The position numbers were made by a program, and so were the translations under genes. The notes beneath the pieces are model-generated. The model was not told where the DNA came from, did not search any database, and saw only the letters and a program-made list of their open reading frames with translations. Positions 58,060 to 64,000 of a DNA stretch of 64,000 bases are shown one piece after another. How positions within the stretch are numbered: the stretch's first letter is position 1; each line of letters opens with the position of its first letter. Source of the DNA: Sternotherus odoratus (lineage: Eukaryota; Chordata; Testudines; Kinosternidae); contig JAVMKO010000001.1 of NCBI GenBank assembly GCA_032164245.1, positions 247,947,644-248,011,643 of the forward strand, given 5' to 3'.

Positions 58060-58420
58060 GCTTGCAGTGCTATGGTGTTAGCGCGGCACGGAGAAAGGGC
58101 GCGAATTATGGGATGCCTACCCACAGTGCACCGCTCGTAATGGGGGTCGGCGGCGTGGAAAAAGGGTGCAAAATTATGAAATGCCTACCCATAGTGCAGC
58201 ACTCGAAATGGTGCCTGCTGGGGACTCCGGGAACTGTGGGATAGGTACCCACAGTGCAACGCTCGTTATGTCGACGCTTGCAAAAGTTGTGCGGACAGAC
58301 ACTGTCGACTTGCTGTGCTTTGCTGTGCTTAGTGGGGACACACAAAATCGACTGTATACAGTCTGCTTTACAAAATCGAATTAAAGGAAATCGACCTACT
58401 GCTGTAGTGAAGACATACCC
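58060..58420. promoter_or_regulatory. Harbinger subterminal region with repeated CACAGTGCA-type blocks
   Basis: Three direct repeats of TACCCAYAGTGCARC(A)CTCG occur near 58120, 58187 and 58246, each followed by a purine-rich stretch. They lie between the transposase start and the right TIR, where binding sites for the Myb partner or transposase and the transposase promoter are expected. Function is an inference from position. Confidence 0.5.
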
Positions 58421-58506
58421 CTAGATATGCACAGAAATGTTTGTCTCTCTCCAGCTATTGTGCTGAATAAATTCCATGAGTTTCAAAAGAATATAAAGCA
58501 AATATA
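58421..58506. other. Short spacer
   Basis: Unassigned 86 bases between two mobile elements. No feature seen. Confidence 0.5.
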
Positions 58507-59008
58507 CCGTATTTTTCGCCATATAGGACGCTCCGTCCTATAAGACGCCCCCGAGTTTTTAAATGAAAAAGCCGGACACACACAAAAAAAAAAAAAAAAA
58601 AAAAACCCACCACCACACACAAAAAGCGCCTCGCTCTCCCGTCAGCCCGCCGCGCGGGTGGGCTGCCGGGAGCGCGCTGCTCTCCCATCCCCGCTGCACG
58701 GGCGGGCTGCCAGGAGCGTCCCGGTTCCCCCCTCCCCACCGCGGGCGGGCTGCCGGGAGCGTCCCGGTTCCCCCCTCCCCGCCGCGGGCGGGCTGCCGGG
58801 AGCGTCCCGGTTCCCCCCTCCCCGCCGTGGGCGGGCTGCGCTCCCGGCAGCCCGCCCGCGGCGGGGAGGGGGGAACCGGGACGCTCCCGGCAGCCCGCCC
58901 GCGGCGGGGAGGGGGGAACCGGGGCGCACATTCGCCCTATAAGACGCACCAACTTTTCCCCCCCGTTTTGGGGAAGAAAAAGTGCGTCTTATAGGGCGAA
59001 AAATACGG
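58507..59008. mobile_element. TA-flanked TIR element with GC-rich inverted tandem core, 502 bp
   Basis: The ends are CCGTATTTTTCGCCATATAG and CTATAGGG..-type inverted GCGAAAAATACGG, flanked by TA at 58505-58506 and 59009-59010. Subterminal CCTATAAGACGC motifs lie inside both ends. The core has 43-bp units (GGGCGGGCTGCCGGGAGCGT..) that flip orientation near 58845. An A run (58582-58605) lies near the left end. The family is probably of the Tc1/mariner type by its TA target, but I cannot prove the superfamily. The 143-165-residue frames inside are artefacts. Confidence 0.85.
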
Positions 59009-59010
59009 TA

Positions 59011-60683
59011 GTCTCTATAATCTATACTCCATCATGTGTGCTTATCTCCACATTTCCTGCTCAATTTAAAATTCTTCTTCTAGCACACGGATATGTATGA
59101 TTGTAACTATGATATCAGCATTGGTATAAACTCAGAGGACCCATGGAGAACAAATGTCACTTGAAGCGTGCTGCAGGCTGCTTATATTATATTATGATCT
59201 GACTTTGGTCACAATTACAAGCAAATTTTAGTTTTACACACCAACGTTCATTGGGGTAAAGACAAGATAATTAACTTAATGATTTGTGCTGGAATTAGGT
59301 TATGAAATATTTCAGAAAACTGACCAACTTCTGAGTGGGCATCATGCCCTCCAAAAAGAGTCAAAAGACTACACAGGCCAGAAAGTAAATCAGGAAATGA
59401 GCCAGATTTGTTCAATAAAAGCTCCAAGCTGATGATGTTGAAACAGCCATCTGGCGTAGCTCGGCCTCCTGTGGTTAAGGGGATGTGTCATTGCTAAGAG
59501 GGAATAATGCTGTGTGGAGGTGGATACAGTCATTCTAATCAGTCTGCATCCACTTTCGACTCTTCACAGGAGGCCTACATTCAGAAGGGCAAAATAAGCT
59601 TCTGCTGTCCAGTTGAGTTTAGCAATAACAGCTCAGAATATCTCACAAGCATAGTACTCCCTCCATTAAAAATTCACTCTTCATTGATTCTCTCTAGGTA
59701 GGTCATTTTCTAACATGGAATATTTGGAATTACCACAAACCTTGATCCAACAGAAATCATGTTTTCCATCCTCTAATTCTGTAAACAGTTTATAATTTGG
59801 TTTGTGAGATTTATTTATATATAGTTCAAGAAGGATTTTTCCCTCCAATCAGAATGTTTTTAATGAACCAAATAACCCACCATCCACCCAATATCCCAAA
59901 CACACACCTTGGGGAAAAGGCAGGGAATGACAAAGGAGATGCTGTAGAAAAAAAGTTATCATCCTTTCTGAAATCAATTTATCACTTGGAAGTAATTCAT
60001 TTGTATTTCTTTTTTCTCCTCTTTGCATTTGTCCCTTATGGTGGTGGCTACCAGGAGGCAAGTCTTTGATATAATCACAGACATCATTGAATATGATTAG
60101 TAAGATAGTCAACCTTCATTTAGGACAAAAGTAAGAAGCAAGTAGACTCCTTTATGAAGTAAGAAAGTGAAACAATAGAAGCCACCCACCCAAGAGACTA
60201 GTCACTCACAAGCTGAGCTATTTGAGCTGAGGGACTGATTCTGTATAGCCCAGAAAGCATTATCTATTATGGTATGAGTTTGCCTGTCGGTCTGAGATGC
60301 AGAAAGCCCAAAGGAAAGCAGACAAAGCCAATGCACAGCCAAAGAAGCACTGGTGAGTGTGGCCTCAGAAGGCACCCAAAAGAAAGCTTCCTTGGGGCAG
60401 AGTGCTGACTAGAAGCAGGTTTACATTTCTAAACAAGGAAACTGCCTCTTCTTTGATTCCTACCATATACAGGAAAACAGGCCTTTGTGTACATTCTGTG
60501 TAAATAGTCGTGTTTCTTTGATGCAATCCTATCATCTATTTCTCCTCCTAACAGAAACAACACAGCAAGGCCCCAAATATTGGCTAACTGCTCCGTTGAA
60601 AAGGGACAACTATATTATATATATAACTACATGTAGACACACACTTGTATTTTGCAGTGTTCATGATTTTTAGTTTCTGTGCT
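59011..60683. other. No gene or clear repeat
   Basis: AT-rich unique-looking sequence. No repeat termini or exon support. Confidence 0.5.
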
Positions 60684-60761
60684 AGATCCTCAACTGATGT
60701 AAATCAGTGTTGCTCCATTTACTTCTCTAGAGCCACACTGATTTATACCAGATGAGGATCT
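60684..60761. repeat. Imperfect palindrome, 32-base arms
   Basis: Arms are at 60684-60715 and 60730-60761, matching at 28 of 32 positions with a 14-base loop. The arm sequence (AGATCCTCAACTGATGTAAA, then TCAGTGTTGCTC) matches an old palindromic MITE that I recognise from amniotes. Confidence 0.9.
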
Positions 60762-61449
60762 GCCCCAAATTTCATTTAATTAAAGATAAACAGAATTTTT
60801 GATGGAAGTCGTCTTTTTCTCATTGCTTAGTCTTTTCTTTTACATCCTTGCAACAGGCCAAGTTAGCTTTGCAGCCTGATTTTTATATCTCACAGTAAAT
60901 TCCAAGTGCTGATGAGTTTATTTTTAAATAATTTTTCCATTACTCAAGTCACATACATTACCATAAAAATTAAATTCACACTTTTTGGACAACAGGACAT
61001 CAATAGATGTTAACAACTACATCACCAGGGAAAGGAAGCTCCTCATGAGAGCCCTAGCTGTACCTTTGTTCAGATAGTACCCTCTGGCCCTTACCACTAC
61101 ACAAAGTAATTTTAATTCCAGACCAAATCAATTAAGTTAATTATCTTATTTTCACCCCCAACTATTATCAGTCTGAAAAACTAATATATTTCTTGTAATT
61201 GTGACCAAAGTCTGATCATAGCAGCAGATGTCAACAGGTGCTAATAAAGGCAGTAGTTGGTATCAAAGGAAAGAAGTTTTAAAAAGCTGTTTTTCTCCAC
61301 ACCAGCATTCTCAGATATTTTCAGCAATCTGGTGGATTGTGTAACTACTTTTATAACTAAACATTAATGTGGATAGACTGAAATTCAGCAATTACAAAAC
61401 ACCATCAGTTAGAGGTTGACTTTAAACACAGCCCCAAACAAAGGAGGGT
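60762..61449. other. No gene or clear repeat
   Basis: AT-rich sequence upstream of the solo LTR. It ends with AGGGT, the left target duplication (61445-61449). Confidence 0.5.
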
Positions 61450-62224
61450 TGTCATAAGTATAAAGTAGCTTAGAATTACTGTTTTACCTGTGAAGGGTTA
61501 ACCTGAAGTAACCTGAGAGAGGGAGATGATGTAATCAACCTCAGGAACAAAGGGAGTGTTTTTTAGTTTCATTTTCTCCCACTCGTCTCCCTCCGCTGGC
61601 TGGCTGTGCTGTTCACCTGGCTATGGGAAGAACCACACCTCTATCCTTTCATATCTCTCTGTAATGTTCTAACCAAGTCAAGTCCAGTAGTAAGTGAATT
61701 ATATACTTGAACTGTATCACTTGATAATTGATCCATGGCGTTTCTTTACTGTTAAGCTTTGGCAGAGGAAAAATTCCCAGGGAGGGATCAGTTATGCTGT
61801 GTGATGCCAGGGGTTGTCTTTTCTATTGATTTCTGTAGAAGGGGTTTATGCTCCTTCTTTTCCTTTTATTAAAATCTTCCTTTTAAGATTCTGCCTGCTT
61901 GTTTCTATTGGATAGATCCTGGTTTGGATCAGGCATGTCTCACAGAAAGTGAGGAATTTGGTCTTTATTTCTCAAACCTCTCCCAGGTGAAGGGAGAAGA
62001 TTTGAGAAGTGTTACAAGGGGGTTCCAATTTACCCTAACCCATGGTTTTGGGGGCTTAAATTGGTGGTGGCAGCGTTATTCCAAGTCCAAACTAGAGAAG
62101 TTTGGGTTCTGGGGAAAAGTTTTAACCTGAGCTGGTAAAATAAGCTTGGGGAGTTATTTCTTCTTTCATGCGGGGTACCCACATCTTTACCCTAGAGTTC
62201 AGAGTGGGGAGGCAAACCTTGACA
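61450..62224 (+). mobile_element. Solo ERV LTR, plus strand, 775 bp, exact 5-bp duplication
   Basis: The LTR begins TGTCATAAGTATAAAG and ends GGCAAACCTTGACA, with AGGGT on both sides (61445-61449 and 62225-62229). The ATTAAA polyadenylation-like signal at 61868-61873 and following TTTTAAGATTCTGCCTGCTT fit an R region. Downstream parts include GGTGGTGGCAGCGTTATTCC and the TTTCATGCGGGGTACCCACA block typical of chelonian ERV LTRs. There are no internal gag, pol or env sequences, so recombination between two LTRs is the likely origin. A 68-residue frame has no meaning. Confidence 0.88.
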
Positions 62225-62654
62225 AGGGTGCATAAATTGTATCAGCTCAGAAGCAGCCCTGGGACATACTGTGATTCATGGGTAAACCTGTGAGTGGTAA
62301 CTCCTCCCCTGACTGTCACTCCCTTGACCCAAGGGTGGAGGCTGGGGTAGTAATTTTCTGCTGGTTTGTTCGAGCAGCAAATCAGCACACTCCCAACACT
62401 GGTTCAGCTGGGTTGAGCCAACATGTAAGGATAGAGCTACGGTTCCACATATTCAGGACCTCTGACAGCAATTCCAGACCACGGGCCAGAACAATCAATA
62501 GTTCGCCACACACGCGCAGGCCGTGCCCATGGGAACATAGTCCACCTGTCATTTGGGCAGTGCTGAGCCTGTGCTGGCTTGTGCCCAGCGAGCTGCCGGC
62601 TGTGCTGCTGGGTGCGCTTTTCCAGCATGGCCAGTGCTTCCATGTGCCCACCCG
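62225..62654. other. No gene or clear repeat
   Basis: After the AGGGT duplication the sequence is unassigned, and a 126-residue frame (62278-62658) has no domain that I recognise. Confidence 0.45.
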
Positions 62655-63240
62655 GTAGGGTTGCCAACTATCTAATTGCACAAACCCAAAGACCCCTGCC
62701 CCTCCTCCTGTTCCGCCCCTCCCCTGAGACCTTTCCCCTGTCCTGCCCCTTCTGATGCCCTGCCCCTTCTGATGCCCTGCCCCCTGTTCGCTCCATCCCC
62801 CTCCATCCACTGTTCAGTCTCCCCCACCCACACTCACTTTCACCAGGCTGGAGCAGGGGGGCACAGGGTGTTGGCTCTGGGAGGGAGTTTGGATGAGGGA
62901 AGGGATGCAATCTCTAGGCTCAGGCAGAAAATTGGGGTGTAGGAGGGGGGTCAGAGGGCCAGCACTTATCTCTGGCAGCTCCCGAAAGCGACCAGCACAC
63001 TCCTCTGGCAGCAGCTCCTAGTTGGGGGCCCCCCCATGAGATCCCAGCATACCACTGCCTGCAAGCACCGCCACCGCAGCTCACATTGGCTGCAGTGGGA
63101 GTAGTGTAGAACCTAGCCACTTCTTGGAGTAGTGGAGAACCAGGGCAGGCAGGAAGCCTGCCTTAGCCCCACTGCACTGCTGGCAGTAGCATCCGGGGAC
63201 CCCCCAGATCCTTTTAAATTGCCCAAGCCCTGCACAATTG
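62655..63240. repeat. GC-rich interspersed element, turtle-type
   Basis: The left end GTAGGGTTGCCAACTATCTA and ATTGCACAAACCCAAAGACC introduce C-rich blocks (CCTTCTGATGCCCTGCCCC, twice) and then a CACTTTCACCAGGCTGGAGC region, matching a common turtle repeat. A GAGGGGGTCAG-type core follows. Its class is uncertain and the right end is approximate. Frames of 66-142 residues inside are artefacts. Confidence 0.6.
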
Positions 63241-64000
63241 CCCCTTTTGGCCTCCTTCCCCCATCATCGGGCCTGCATATATTCCCTGCCCTCTCCTTTC
63301 CCACTTGCCTGGTATGGGAAGAGGGGAGAAGAAGTAAACCCATAGCTCCTCTTACTCCTATATTTTCAGATTGAAGGTCCAGATAACTGGTATTGGGGAA
63401 TAAAGAGGGTTCTTGACTCTTTCTATAAGAGTGTCATGATCAGTCTCAGAGGTGCTGATTTATAATATTGTTCATCAAATTGGAGATGTACTGAACTCCT
63501 TTATCTAACTTCGGGATGGACTTTTGTCAGAAAACTCTATCAGACTATTTTGTACAATGCCTGTTTCCTATTTCTTATTTATCTTGAATATTTTAATTAA
63601 ATCATCAGTTCATTTTCATGTTAGTGCTAATTTTGGAAGATGGCTCAACCAGTATTTGTTTATAAAAAGCTTCTTGTAAGCAAAGCATGCATTAAGCTTT
63701 GCCTGATAATCTACTGTGTTCATTATCACAGGGCAATTGCTACTGCTGTATCATTAAGCTTTAAATACTTTGTCCTCTTTTATCTTCATTTGTGATACAT
63801 GCTTTAAATTATTAGGAACATGCTGCAATTTTTCCCCTTAGCTGGCACAAATACCATTCCACAGACTTCTGCTACAATGTCCCAGGGAAAAAAACAGCCA
63901 AAAGACTATTCATTTCTTTAATATGCCTTTTCTCCACATACTTGTTAGCTGAGTGAATTAACAAATAACCCATCATTCCCCAAGGGCAGTTTCAAATCCA
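63241..64000. other. No gene or clear repeat
   Basis: AT-rich sequence to the end of the window. Nothing is supported. Confidence 0.5.

Larger units (their letters stand above)
54553..58420. mobile_element. Near-complete PIF/Harbinger transposon, 3868 bp
   Basis: Ends are GGGCATGTCTTCACTAC and GTAGTGAAGACATACCC. The flanking triplets are TTA (54550-54552) and CTA (58421-58423), one mismatch from a perfect PIF/Harbinger TWA duplication. Inside are the two genes typical of the superfamily in convergent orientation: a Myb/SANT-domain protein on the plus strand (54735 to about 56330) and a DDE transposase on the minus strand (58059-56738). Both are damaged, the first by truncation and a stop, the second by one frameshift. 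Subterminal CACAGTGCA..-type blocks (TACCCACAGTGCACCGCTCG) near the right end recur three times and may be transposase binding sites. Confidence 0.95.

Noticed and set aside
58455..58994. Gly/Pro/Arg-rich frames of 143-165 residues
   Set aside because: They are inside the TA-flanked element with 43-bp repeats, and frames are open in several phases.

Overview
This window looks like non-coding, repeat-dense DNA from an amniote genome, most likely a turtle (Testudines), with a crocodilian as the second choice. The evidence is the repeat content, recognised from memory of family consensus sequences: CR1 retrotransposons with the reptile-type 3' end (GGGACC..TCTATGATTCTAT), MIR/CORE-type SINEs, turtle-type PIF/Harbinger elements with GGGYAYGTCTTCACTAC ends, hAT elements with CAGGGATCGGCAACCTT or CAGGGGTCTCCAAA ends, and chelonian-type solo LTRs. 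I find no host protein-coding exon, rRNA or tRNA gene, and almost every open frame is a chance frame or lies inside a mobile element. The window is probably intergenic or inside a large intron.

Layout. 0-4.5 kb: an LTR-like edge, an old CR1 fragment, a degenerate DNA repeat and nested CR1 tails. 4.9-8.3 kb: a long plus-strand CR1 with broken endonuclease and reverse transcriptase frames, followed by a 327-bp flank. 8.4-9.5 kb: a minus-strand CR1. 16.2-17.5 kb: a solo LTR and hAT MITEs. 18.2-20.2 kb: a minus-strand, 5'-truncated CR1 that carries an inverted copy of the same flank seen at 8 kb, suggesting 3' transduction or inverted duplication. 21.8-22.2 kb: a hAT element nested in a Harbinger MITE. 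22-29.8 kb: mostly unique AT-rich DNA with microsatellites. 29.8-34.5 kb: several GC-rich DNA-transposon derivatives. 40.3-43.7 kb: an old hAT transposon split by three later insertions, one of them an RTE-clade LINE fragment with a perfect 19-bp target duplication. 43.75-45.7 kb: an unclassified element containing a 45-bp minisatellite. 46.7-47.6 kb: a TA-flanked element. 52.3-58.4 kb: two PIF/Harbinger elements in opposite orientation. The second (54553-58420) is almost a complete autonomous copy with a DDE transposase (one frameshift) and a broken Myb/SANT partner; the first is a derivative whose interior is a GC-rich hairpin array. 58.5 kb: another TA-flanked element. 61.4-62.2 kb: a solo LTR with a perfect 5-bp duplication.

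How the parts relate. The autonomous-type Harbinger shares both ends with the derivative 0.8 kb away, so its transposase could once have mobilised it. A recurring pattern is that unrelated TIR elements (hAT, pogo/Tigger-like, Harbinger, other TA-flanked) each carry their own GC-rich tandem array of 37-47-bp units. This is the least explained feature of the window. No host gene system or defence system was found.
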